A stretch of DNA of 15,707 bases, from the NCBI GenBank assembly GCA_019911785.1, contig JAIOJM010000336.1, positions 1-15,707 of the forward strand, read 5' to 3'. A program made the position numbers and the translations under genes. The notes below the pieces were generated by a model. The model did not search any database. It was not told the origin of the DNA and worked only from the letters and a program-made list of their open reading frames with translations. This document shows, piece by piece, positions 5,888 through 12,383 of this stretch. The stretch's first letter is position 1. The number at the start of each line of letters is the position of its first letter. The DNA is from Sulfuricella sp. (GTDB taxonomy: Bacteria; Pseudomonadota; Gammaproteobacteria; Burkholderiales; Sulfuricellaceae).

Positions 5888-6850
5888 TCATGCTCCCTGT
5901 GCCAGCATGTTCATGATGAGGCGGATCATCGTTTCCTTGTGCGCCGGGTCTGATTCCGCCACCAGCAGGGCCAGTGCGGCCAGGCCGATATCATTGATCA
6001 CCGGGTTGCCGGTTATATCCAGGAGGCGACCATTGCGGTTGAGAAAGTCCACGAACAGAAACGCGCCGCTGCGCTTGTTGCCATCGGAGAACGGGTGGTT
6101 CTTGATGACGAAATACATCAGGTGCGCCGCCTTCGCTTCCACGCTCGGGTAAGCCGGCTCACCGAACACGGTCTGATCCAGATTGCCCAGCAGCGCATCA
6201 AACGCATCGCCGCGTTCGCGGGCGAAGAGATCGGTCGCCTCACCCCTCGCCATCAAGTCTGCCTTGAGCCGCGCAAGCGCCTGGCGGGCATCATCCAAGG
6301 CCGGGAGAATGCCCCCGCGCTGTTCCGGCGGTTCGGTCAGTAGCCCTTCGTCGTAGCGTTGCAGCAGTAAAAAAGTCTGGGCGTAGCGGGTGACGATGTC
6401 TACCAGCCCGCGCCCGGTGTCGGCCAGCAACTCTGGGCTTTGCGCGGCTTTCTTCACCAGTTGCAGCGCCGCTTCCAGCTCGCGGGCGTTGGCCTCCAGC
6501 CGTTGGCGGTTGAGGGTGTAGCCTTGGGTCAGGTGCTCGCGCAGGGTGCGGGTGGCCCACTGGCGGAAGCGGGTTCCCTGCTGGGATTTGACCCGGTAGC
6601 CCACCGAGATGATGACGTCGAGGCTGTAAAACCTGACCGGCTTGTCCGAGCCGGCAATGTGCAAATTTTGCACATTGCTTTTTTCATCCAGCTCGCCCTC
6701 GGTAAAGACATTGCGCAAGTGCTTGGTGATGACCGATCTCTCCCGCCCGAAAAGTTGGCTTATCTGCTCCTGCCGCAGCCACACCGTGTCCTGCTCCAGC
6801 CAGACTTCGATGGTTCCGTTTTCGGACTGATAAATGCTGATCTCGTTCAT
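5888..6850 (-). CDS. RhuM-family / Fic-DOC fusion protein
   Basis: This 320-aa protein fuses two known modules. Residues 1 to ~120 (IYQSENGTIEVWLEQDTVWL, then RYRVKSQQG-type text and FRQWATRTLREHL) are typical of RhuM proteins, first named from a Salmonella pathogenicity island and of unclear function. After a helical linker (~121-205), the C-terminal part carries a Fic/DOC motif HPFSDGNKRSG at 252-262. GNKR rather than GNGR is characteristic of Doc-like members, which may phosphorylate rather than AMPylate targets. I see no [ST]xxxE[GN] inhibitory motif, unlike the other three Fic proteins here, and no Phd-like antitoxin next to it, so control may lie in the RhuM part. It follows the fic gene at 6954-8144 by about 100 bases on the same strand and may be co-transcribed or have its own promoter in that gap. 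Confidence 0.9.
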   Translation of the reverse strand: MNEISIYQSENGTIEVWLEQDTVWLRQEQISQLFGRERSVITKHLRNVFTEGELDEKSNVQNLHIAGSDKPVRFYSLDVIISVGYRVKSQQGTRFRQWATRTLREHLTQGYTLNRQRLEANARELEAALQLVKKAAQSPELLADTGRGLVDIVTRYAQTFLLLQRYDEGLLTEPPEQRGGILPALDDARQALARLKADLMARGEATDLFARERGDAFDALLGNLDQTVFGEPAYPSVEAKAAHLMYFVIKNHPFSDGNKRSGAFLFVDFLNRNGRLLDITGNPVINDIGLAALALLVAESDPAHKETMIRLIMNMLAQGA

Positions 6851-6953
6851 GGCGTGATCCCGGAAAAGATGTGGTCGGGTTCAATTATTAAATAGTGTCG
6901 CACTTGCACATCCTTCAGGTTGCCGCTTTTCTTGATGCCAGCGGGATTCCAAT

Positions 6954-8144
6954 CTAGTCCTCATCCGGCCGTGTCGCTGCTTCAGGGTACAGGTCCGGAA
7001 AATAGAACTGCAGCGCATCCAGCGGCAGCCCGAAGCGCACCGGCCCAAGCGGGGTGTCCGATTCCACCAGCCCGGTTTTGAGCAGGCGCGAGAGCAGCAT
7101 TTGCGCCACTTTGTCGCCCAGGCCGGTCATCTGCTTGAACTCGGCGCGGGTCAGCGGCCCGGACGTAAACAGGTAATGCAAGGGTAATTCTGCCTCGCGG
7201 CGTACCTGCTTGTCCGTTTCCGACCGGAATATGACCAGCGCCCGGATGCGTGAGCGGATGCCGTCGAAATCCAGCATGTTGCGCATGAAGCCTACCTGGC
7301 CGCTGCAGACGGTCAGGAAGTAATGGCAGAAGTGCCACAAACCTTCTTCCGTCAGGTTGCCGCGCCCATCCAGATCGCCCCGGCGCGGTTCGTCGGCGAA
7401 TTCAAGCCGCGCGTAGTAATTCTGCTGGGTGCGGGCGAGCCCGCGGCAGACCGACCATAGCCCGCCGGTGAAGTCGCGGTACAGGGCCGCATGCGTCGCC
7501 AGACGCGCCACACGTCCGTTGCCGTCGAGAAAGGGGTGTATCCAGGTGAGTCGCTGGTGGGCGCTGGCGATCTTGACCAGTTGTTTGTCCCATGAGGCGT
7601 GGCCGTCATAGACCTGCTGATAGCGGGCCAGGAAGGCAAGCACGCTATCGTGAGTCGGCGGCACGTGGCGGCCTACTTCCACGTCTACATTGCGCCATGC
7701 CCCAGGCTCGACGATGCGCCCATCGTCGGCGGTTCGGTCTTCTGCCGGCAGCCGGCGATATAGCGCTTCGTGTATGCGGCGGATGCCCTCCGTCGCGAAT
7801 GGGGAAAAATCCGTGCCGCTGTTGATCCAGGATTCGATCTCTTCCTCTGCCTCGATATGGGCAAGCGCCAGGCGCTGTAGTTGCGCGACCTTGGGTTTGG
7901 TGGAGAAGTCTTTCCGCAATCCTCGGTCGATGTTCAGGGGGTGTGTGCTGTGGCCTTCGATTTTGTTCGAGTAGTAGGAATTCATCGTCCGCAGGAGCCG
8001 GGTGAGCGTGGCGGCCGTGCTGGCGTGCAACGCGCCGCGTAAGCCTAGTGACGCCTCGGTGATGGACTGAGCTAGAGCGAATAATTCTTCCAGCCGCTTT
8101 TGCGGCAGAAGGGGTTCAAATTGATGGGGGGGTGTGTAGCGCAT
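6954..8144 (-). CDS. Fic-domain protein (class II) with C-terminal winged helix
   Basis: The 396-aa protein has the inhibitory motif SNKIEG at residues 59-64 (Glu63) and a canonical catalytic motif HPFLDGNGRVAR at 203-214, so it is a complete class II Fic enzyme expected to transfer AMP and to be held off by its own Glu63. The C-terminal ~100 residues (LPLHYLFTSGPLTRAEFKQM, then QMLLSRLLKTGLVES) read as a winged helix. The ATG at 8142-8144 gives the family-typical start (MRYTPPHQFEPLLPQKRLEEL). No clear ribosome binding site is seen; upstream DNA is A/T-rich with direct and inverted repeats. It lies directly before the RhuM-Fic gene in the same direction. It differs from the two Fic proteins at the left of the window in N-terminal sequence and domain layout. 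Confidence 0.92.
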   Translation of the reverse strand: MRYTPPHQFEPLLPQKRLEELFALAQSITEASLGLRGALHASTAATLTRLLRTMNSYYSNKIEGHSTHPLNIDRGLRKDFSTKPKVAQLQRLALAHIEAEEEIESWINSGTDFSPFATEGIRRIHEALYRRLPAEDRTADDGRIVEPGAWRNVDVEVGRHVPPTHDSVLAFLARYQQVYDGHASWDKQLVKIASAHQRLTWIHPFLDGNGRVARLATHAALYRDFTGGLWSVCRGLARTQQNYYARLEFADEPRRGDLDGRGNLTEEGLWHFCHYFLTVCSGQVGFMRNMLDFDGIRSRIRALVIFRSETDKQVRREAELPLHYLFTSGPLTRAEFKQMTGLGDKVAQMLLSRLLKTGLVESDTPLGPVRFGLPLDALQFYFPDLYPEAATRPDED

Positions 8145-8250
8145 TGGGCTAGTTTATTCCGAGTTTTATTCCGGCGCAATAAACTATATAACAACATGAC
8201 TTATTGCAATTTAATAAAATATTGTAATAGAAAATATCGGTTAATAATGC
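8145..8250 (-). promoter_or_regulatory. A/T-rich control region of the fic gene with direct and inverted repeats
   Basis: TTTATTCCG occurs twice, 12 bases apart (8153-8161 and 8165-8173), and AGTTTATT (8151-8158) pairs with AATAAACT (8178-8185) as an 8-bp inverted repeat. The next ~60 bases are strongly A/T-rich and contain plausible -10 (TATAGT on the minus strand) and -35 (TTGCAA) hexamers, though the spacing is short. The repeats sit between promoter and start codon, where a repressor, perhaps the winged-helix Fic protein itself, could bind. Confidence 0.4.
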
Positions 8251-8329
8251 CGACTTGTATGCCGAGTATTGATATGGGCCGGTGCCGGTTTTTTGGTCTC
8301 AAGGCCACCGTTTCAGTCGTCTTTGCCAC

Positions 8330-8692
8330 TTACGCATGCGCCTTGGCTGGTGTCGATCTGCGCGCTTTATGTGCGGGCTGGCGGGACGAAGCCTCGCCGG
8401 CCAGGTGGTCGATTACCAGAGGTGGGCGATCAGGGAATTTTGCAACCAGTTCCAGCTTGCCGCCCATGGCCTCGACATAGCGGCGCAGCGTGGAAAGCAG
8501 CATGTCGCTGCGTTTTTCCAGGCGTGAAATCGTATCCTGGCCAACGCCCAAGGCTGCGGCGAGTTCTTCCTGTGTCTGCGCTACGGCCTGGCGCAGGTCT
8601 TTGAGTGTTGCCAACTCGGCGGCGCGTGCCTCGATTCCCGCCCGGCGTTCGGCGGGCAGCGCGGCCATGATCTGGTCAAGATTTTTTGCCAT
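8330..8692 (-). CDS. XRE-family antitoxin, HigA-like
   Basis: This 120-aa protein has a helix-turn-helix of the XRE/HigA type at about residues 35-80 (AVAQTQEELAAALGVGQDTI, then SRLEKRSDMLLSTLRRYVEA), followed by a short beta-strand segment KLELVAKFPDRPP and a basic C-terminal tail. It matches the antitoxin that usually sits second in HigBA-type pairs: it binds the toxin and represses the operon. Its start overlaps the end of the toxin gene by 17 bases, indicating translational coupling. The coding sequence is intact even though the toxin upstream is frameshifted, so it may persist as a solitary regulator or protective antitoxin. Confidence 0.88.
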   Translation of the reverse strand: MAKNLDQIMAALPAERRAGIEARAAELATLKDLRQAVAQTQEELAAALGVGQDTISRLEKRSDMLLSTLRRYVEAMGGKLELVAKFPDRPPLVIDHLAGEASSRQPAHKARRSTPAKAHA

Positions 8693-9063
8693 GTCTGTGC
8701 TCCTTTACAGTTTCCGTTTGCGCGGCCAGGTGCTGGTCAAAACGCGCATCAGCGATAGCGATCAGGCGTTTGTAGAATCGCCTTTGATCCGCTCCGCCCT
8801 TGTTGCCGCCCACCAGTAAAATGGCCTGGCGTTTTGGGTCGAACGCGAAAGCGACGCGCCAAATCTCGCCTTCCCAGCTGAAGCGCAGTTCTTTCATGTT
8901 GGTGTGTCTGGAGCCTTTGAGTCCATCCACGGTCGGCCTGCCGAGATTCGGCCCAAACTCGCGCAGCAAAATGGCGTGCGCGAGCAATTCATCCTGGAGA
9001 GCCCGGGGGCAGCCTCTGAATCTCGGCATCAAAGTCATCGTGAAAAAGAATGGCCCAGCTCAT
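8676..9063 (-). pseudogene. RelE/HigB-type toxin gene with a one-base frameshift
   Basis: Two frames together give a full Gp49-like HigB/RelE-superfamily toxin. From the ATG at 9061-9063 the first frame reads MSWAILFHDDFDAEIQRLP and then stops early. The rest (RALQDELLAHAILLREFGP, through GSRHTNMKELRF and VAFAFDPKRQAILLVGGNKG to the end) continues in another frame. The switch is at a run of five Gs on the plus strand (9005-9009); removing one base gives LPRALQDEL, as expected for the family. These toxins are ribosome-dependent mRNA endonucleases. The frameshift should inactivate the toxin unless it is a sequencing error, a slippage-controlled switch, or bypassed by ribosomal frameshifting. 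A shorter product from the ATG at 9036-9038 would lack the first strand and helix. Confidence 0.8.
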
Positions 9064-9069
9064 GAGCGT

Positions 9070-9099
9070 ATTATGATCTTAAGTGCATATGGACTGCAA
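9070..9099 (-). promoter_or_regulatory. Predicted promoter of the higBA pair, leaderless spacing
   Basis: On the minus strand TTGCAG (9094-9099) and CATAAT (9070-9075) are 18 bases apart, and exactly six bases separate the -10 box from the ATG at 9061-9063. No Shine-Dalgarno sequence is present. The same CATAAT and six-base spacing occurs before the fic gene at 1633. Confidence 0.45.
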
Positions 9100-9159
9100 T
9101 ACATAATTTTAAGAGGATATAGAACTGCTACCTGTACCGCTCACCCGTGAGGGCGTCAC

Positions 9160-9195
9160 CGCCATTGTAAACCGGCTAAAGCCGGAACAATGGCG
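9160..9195. repeat. Two-part hairpin (REP-like)
   Basis: Outer arms CGCCATTGT (9160-9168) and ACAATGGCG (9187-9195) and inner arms CCGGCT (9172-9177) and AGCCGG (9180-9185) are exact complements, broken only by a small bulge. No T run follows. The inner core resembles the hairpin at 4177-4195. Confidence 0.6.
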
Positions 9196-9300
9196 CGACA
9201 GTCACGGCGCTTGCAAGAAGAATCGCAAGCCTTAAGGCCAAACAATCCCTGTTCGACGCCTGCATCTGCCTTGAACCGGCGGCAGGTGCGAGTTTCTGCC

Positions 9301-9319
9301 CGCCATGCCAGGCATGGCG
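9301..9319. repeat. Perfect 19-base palindrome
   Basis: CGCCATGCC and GGCATGGCG are exact reverse complements around a single A at 9310. It lies in non-coding DNA with other hairpins nearby and has no adjacent T run. It could be a protein-binding site or a REP-type unit; nothing in the sequence decides between these. Confidence 0.6.
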
Positions 9320-9380
9320 TCCTGCGCGAGCAGGGCTCGCTGGTTGAGCACAGGGAGTTCTGCACTATCCCGCCTCCACC

Positions 9381-9411
9381 AAACAAAAACGGCACCACAT
9401 GGGTGCCGTTT
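9381..9411 (-). terminator. Rho-independent terminator, minus strand
   Basis: Arms AAACGGCACC (9387-9396) and GGTGCCGTTT (9402-9411) form a perfect 10-bp stem with a 5-base loop. Read on the minus strand, the stem is followed by TTTTTGTTTGG, a good T run. It lies just downstream, on that strand, of a segment ending in CACCACCA that resembles the 3' end of a tmRNA gene, where such a terminator is expected. Confidence 0.75.
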
Positions 9412-9442
9412 CCGTTCGATTTTTGGTGGTGTTAAACGGAAC

Positions 9443-9633
9443 CGAACCCGCGTCCGCATCCCGACAAGGATAGCAAGGTTTTGATCTTGAGGGCGTGGAT
9501 TCGAGTATTTGGCCGAATTCAATCCGCCCACGCCTAGCGCGCGAGGGCGATCGTCCCGCGAAACTTGGGCTGCCACGGCCCAACCGTCGAACGCCAGTTC
9601 GATCCCCGGATGCGAGATCGAACCCGCGTCCGC
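9443..9633 (-). other. tmRNA 3'-end-like direct repeats (candidate att-site scar)
   Basis: GCGGACGCGGGTTCG occurs twice on the minus strand, at 9443-9457 and 9619-9633. This string is the conserved T-arm region near the 3' end of bacterial tmRNA genes (ssrA), a common integration site for phages and islands. The left copy is followed by a segment ending CACCACCA and then by a terminator, as at a real ssrA end; the right copy is preceded by TG and followed by ATCTCGC. Neither copy can fold into a complete acceptor and T stem, and no full tmRNA gene is present. I read this as remnants of one or more integration events. That is inference, as no integrase is in the window. Confidence 0.4.
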
Positions 9634-9675
9634 CAGGCTACGCCTCGGTTGCCTACTGCACTCCTATTTCGCATC

Positions 9676-9704
9676 TTGAACTTGTGGCGAATGTGGTTTA
9701 CAAT
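9676..9704 (+). promoter_or_regulatory. Sigma70-like promoter of the XRE-ImmA/PIN/CBASS gene set
   Basis: TTGAAC (9676-9681) and TACAAT (9699-9704) are exactly 17 bases apart, close to consensus. The predicted transcript would start near 9711, about 60 bases before the ATG at 9771. A small palindrome TGGTAACCA lies in that leader and could be an operator for the XRE protein. A GAGAGGA ribosome binding site precedes the ATG. Confidence 0.6.
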
Positions 9705-9770
9705 TTAGTTCTATTAAATGGTTTTTGGTAACCACTGCAACCACCCCATCTTGGGTACGAGAGGACAGCC

Positions 9771-10838
9771 ATGTTTAGCATTCGACTCCACCGAGCTCGT
9801 AAGGCGGCAGGACTATCCCTACGCGATCTAGGCGAACGCGTCGGGGTATCCCACGCCGCAATCAAAAAGTACGAGGACGGCATTGCTATGCCTTCAAGCG
9901 ACATCCTGCTCGGACTGTCGCGTACGCTCAATGTACGTACCGAGTATTTTTTCCGTCCGGAACCGATCGCGCTAGAGGGGATCGAGTACCGCAAGCGCAG
10001 TTCCTTGCCTAAAAAGCGACTGGATGCGATCACCCACGAAGTAATCGACCTGATCGAACGTCGCATCGAGCTGGAAAACCTCTTTCCGCAATCGCCCGTC
10101 AAGGCTTTCGCCATAGTCGATGGACTGGCCACGTCCATCACAGCGATGGATCAGATCGAAGAGGTTGCCGAGCGCGTCCGCGAGGCATGGGATCTGGGCT
10201 TTGACCCAATCCCCGATCTGATCGATGTACTGGAAACCAACGGCATCCGTGTATTCATGATTGAGGCGGACGCCGAGAACAAATTCGATGGCCTCGCGGC
10301 TCGCGTCAGCGGTATGCCCATTGTGGTCGTTGGTCGCCACTGGCCGGGGGATCGTCAGCGCTTCACGCTGGCGCACGAGCTGGGTCACCTCATGCTCGAA
10401 GGTCGCCTTGCGGATGATCTGGACGAGGAGATGGCGTGCAACCGCTTCGCTGGAACGTTCCTGTTTCCGCGCGCATCGGTACTGCAAGAGCTCGGACGAC
10501 ATCGCAACGCCATCGAACTCAAGGAGCTAGGGTTACTGAAGGAAGAGTTCGGGCTATCGATGGCAGGGATTCTGTATCGCGCCCGAGACCTTGGCATCAT
10601 CTCGCCTGCCTACCGCGAAGAGCAGGCCAAGCTGTTCCGCTTCAAGGGTTGGTATCGGAAAGAGCCGGGAAGCGACTACCCCACCGAGAAGGCGCACATC
10701 TTTGAGCAGTTGGTGTTTCACGCGCTGGCCGAGGAGTACATTGGCGAGTCGAAGGCTGCCGAGCTCATGAACATGCCACTGCAACAGTTTCGGCGCGTCC
10801 GCTCGATGGAGGGCGGCGATGCTGCTGTTAATCAGTGA
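9771..10838 (+). CDS. XRE helix-turn-helix / ImmA-IrrE zinc metallopeptidase fusion
   Basis: The 355-aa protein starts with an XRE helix-turn-helix (residues 1-60: RLHRARKAAGLSLRDLGERV, then GVSHAAIKKYEDG). A middle linker leads to an ImmA/IrrE (DUF955/COG2856) metallopeptidase domain with HELGH at 202-206 and a downstream EMACNRFAG (Glu220), the expected zinc ligands and catalytic Glu203. Such proteins bind operators through the N-terminus and cleave regulators or themselves after a stress signal. It overlaps the PIN gene by 20 bases and shares its direction with the CBASS genes, so it probably controls the whole set. Separate CapH (repressor) and CapP (COG2856 peptidase) proteins regulate some CBASS operons; this could be a fused counterpart. 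An ordinary antitoxin for the PIN protein is the main alternative. Confidence 0.88.
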   Translation: MFSIRLHRARKAAGLSLRDLGERVGVSHAAIKKYEDGIAMPSSDILLGLSRTLNVRTEYFFRPEPIALEGIEYRKRSSLPKKRLDAITHEVIDLIERRIELENLFPQSPVKAFAIVDGLATSITAMDQIEEVAERVREAWDLGFDPIPDLIDVLETNGIRVFMIEADAENKFDGLAARVSGMPIVVVGRHWPGDRQRFTLAHELGHLMLEGRLADDLDEEMACNRFAGTFLFPRASVLQELGRHRNAIELKELGLLKEEFGLSMAGILYRARDLGIISPAYREEQAKLFRFKGWYRKEPGSDYPTEKAHIFEQLVFHALAEEYIGESKAAELMNMPLQQFRRVRSMEGGDAAVNQ

Positions 10839-11322
10839 TGCGAACATCTTGATGGATATCGAAGTGGGCGATCTCGTAGCACCCATGTTCAGCCTTGGCT
10901 ACCAGTTTGCCGTTCCCGATATTCTCTATTACGAGGAACTGGAAGAGCAGCACGCCCACCTGCTGGATATGGGCTTGCAGACGCGCAGCTTGTCGGCGAA
11001 AAGCGTCGAACGCGTCCAGTCGCTCAGCCAAACCTATGTGAGGCCAGGGCGAATCGATTTGTTCGCACTGGCGCTGGCCGAGCTTGAAAAGTGCCCTCTG
11101 CTGACCGGCGATGCCGCACTCAGGCAAGCGGCGGAATCAGAGCAGGTCGAGGTCAAGGGGACGATTTGGCTCATTGCTGAGATGGTGCGCGAGCAGCGCA
11201 TCACCGTGACGGTGGCCAGGGCTGCGCTCCACAAGATGCGCGTGAACGGGCGGCGCTTGCCGTGGGAAGCGGCAGAACAAGTGTTGGTTGTACTGGAAGC
11301 AGCACAGCAGCCCGCCACTTAA
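10819..11322 (+). CDS. PIN-domain protein, probable toxin nuclease
   Basis: This 167-aa protein shows the PIN-domain layout: LLLISDANILMDIE (Asp7), VPDILYYEELEE (Glu39/Glu40), GRIDLFALALAE (Asp80) and LLTGDAALRQAA (Asp98), followed by a VKGTIWLIAEMV strand typical of the DUF3368-like group. The four acidic residues would bind divalent metal for RNA cleavage, as in VapC-type toxins. The start at 10819 has GGAGGG five bases upstream and lies within the end of the XRE-ImmA/IrrE gene (20-base overlap), so the two are surely co-expressed and likely form a toxin-antitoxin-like pair. The CD-NTase gene follows after 65 bases. It has no visible cyclic-nucleotide-sensing domain, so it is not an obvious CBASS effector. 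Confidence 0.82.
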   Translation: MLLLISDANILMDIEVGDLVAPMFSLGYQFAVPDILYYEELEEQHAHLLDMGLQTRSLSAKSVERVQSLSQTYVRPGRIDLFALALAELEKCPLLTGDAALRQAAESEQVEVKGTIWLIAEMVREQRITVTVARAALHKMRVNGRRLPWEAAEQVLVVLEAAQQPAT

Positions 11323-11387
11323 CCGCTTCGAAAATAGAAAGATGCGAAACACGAAGGCACCAGAAAAAATGAAGGGATAACAGCACT

Positions 11388-12383
11388 ATGACGACGCAGC
11401 AGCAGTTCCTCGACTTCCTGTACGAAATCGAGCCGTCGGGCTCGACGGTGGCGGCATGTTCAAGCGCGCATAACACGCTGCGGGCGGGGCTTCGCGACGA
11501 CGAAAACTTTGGCGAAGTTCATGTTGATACCTTCTTGTCTGGCTCCTACATGCGTGACACAGCTATCCGTCCGCAGAAGATCGATGGGGTACTACAGCGC
11601 CCCGACGTAGACATCATTGTAGAAACCTCACACACCGAGGACAACCAGCCGAAGGACGTGCTGGACTTGCTGCATCAAGCGTTGGTGGACGCTGGGTATG
11701 AAAATCTGAAGGTAAATCGCCGGTCGATTGCGGTCACGCTAGTGACCGTGGATATGGACGTCGTGCCAGTCATCGCCAACGGTGACGCTTTTCTCATCCC
11801 GGATATTGGACTCAAGAAATGGTTGCACACCAACCCGCCTGGCCACACTCAGTGGACTATAGACGTCAACGCTAAGGCGGGTAGTCGATTCAAGCCACTG
11901 GTGAAGTTGTTCAAATGGTGGCGGCGAACCCACCTGTCCGACCTACAACGCCCCAAGGGATTCATCCTTGAGTGCCTAATTGCCGAGCACATGAATTACA
12001 CGGAGAGGAACTATGAAACGATCTTCGTGGAATTGCTGGAGGCAATCCGCGATACCTATGGCTGGTATGTCGACAACGACGCAGTACCTCACCTCGCTGA
12101 CCCAGCGGTTACTGGCAGCAATGTATTCTCGAACGTAACGGCGTCCGAATTCAAGAAGTTCTACAACGAGGTCAAGGCGCATGCGACTCTTGCTCGCAAA
12201 GCAAAGAACGAATCAGATAATGACAAGGCCTTGGAGATATGGCGTGATGTGTTTGGTAACCGGTTTCCCGCTGCAGCCCGCAGTAAGGCGGCTACGAGTA
12301 GTCTTCTTCAACCCGTTGTGGGGGTTGGCCTCGCATTTCCCGCAAAGCCAGTCTTGCCGAACAAGCCGAGCGGGTTTGCCTAA
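11388..12383 (+). CDS. CBASS-type CD-NTase (cGAS/DncV-like nucleotidyltransferase)
   Basis: The 331-aa protein carries the nucleotidyltransferase signature: FLSGSYMRDTAI (Gly52-Ser53), RPDVDIIVE (Asp73 and Asp75 as metal ligands) and VDMDVVPVI (Asp124 as the third acidic residue). A helical C-terminal half follows with FKPLVKLFKWWRR and GFILECLIAEHM. These enzymes make cyclic di- or trinucleotides after phage infection to activate a killer effector. The C-terminus is a flexible, proline-rich tail ending PNKPSGFA, as expected for a CD-NTase that Cap2 attaches to targets through its last residue. An AAGGGA ribosome binding site lies 10 bases upstream. The stop codon overlaps the next start by one base (TAATG), so the two are translationally coupled. 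The nucleotide product cannot be told from sequence by eye. Confidence 0.87.
   Translation: MTTQQQFLDFLYEIEPSGSTVAACSSAHNTLRAGLRDDENFGEVHVDTFLSGSYMRDTAIRPQKIDGVLQRPDVDIIVETSHTEDNQPKDVLDLLHQALVDAGYENLKVNRRSIAVTLVTVDMDVVPVIANGDAFLIPDIGLKKWLHTNPPGHTQWTIDVNAKAGSRFKPLVKLFKWWRRTHLSDLQRPKGFILECLIAEHMNYTERNYETIFVELLEAIRDTYGWYVDNDAVPHLADPAVTGSNVFSNVTASEFKKFYNEVKAHATLARKAKNESDNDKALEIWRDVFGNRFPAAARSKAATSSLLQPVVGVGLAFPAKPVLPNKPSGFA

Larger units (their letters stand above)
9064..9770. other. Gene-free, hairpin-rich stretch with a possible integration scar
   Basis: I find no convincing gene in these ~700 bases. Open frames here lack family features and mostly read across palindromes. What is visible: the higBA promoter at the left end; hairpins at 9160-9195, 9210-9231 (GCTTGC...GCAAGC), 9301-9319 and 9325-9340 (GCGAGC...GCTCGC); a terminator at 9381-9411; two identical tmRNA-3'-end-like 15-mers at 9443-9457 and 9619-9633; an imperfect hairpin with arms GGCGTGG and CCACGCC around 9494-9534; and the promoter of the XRE-ImmA/IrrE gene at the right end. 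The combination looks like the edge of an integrated element. Confidence 0.5.

Noticed and set aside
9443..9640. Complete tmRNA gene
   Set aside because: Only the T-arm-like 15-mer and a CCA-like end are visible; the 5' tRNA half and tag frame are absent and stems do not pair.
9495..9731. Small coding sequence or tRNA gene in the gene-free stretch
   Set aside because: The frame reads across palindromes and att-like repeats with low-complexity Arg/Pro content, and the GTTCGATCCCC string does not fold into a tRNA T arm with matching acceptor stem.
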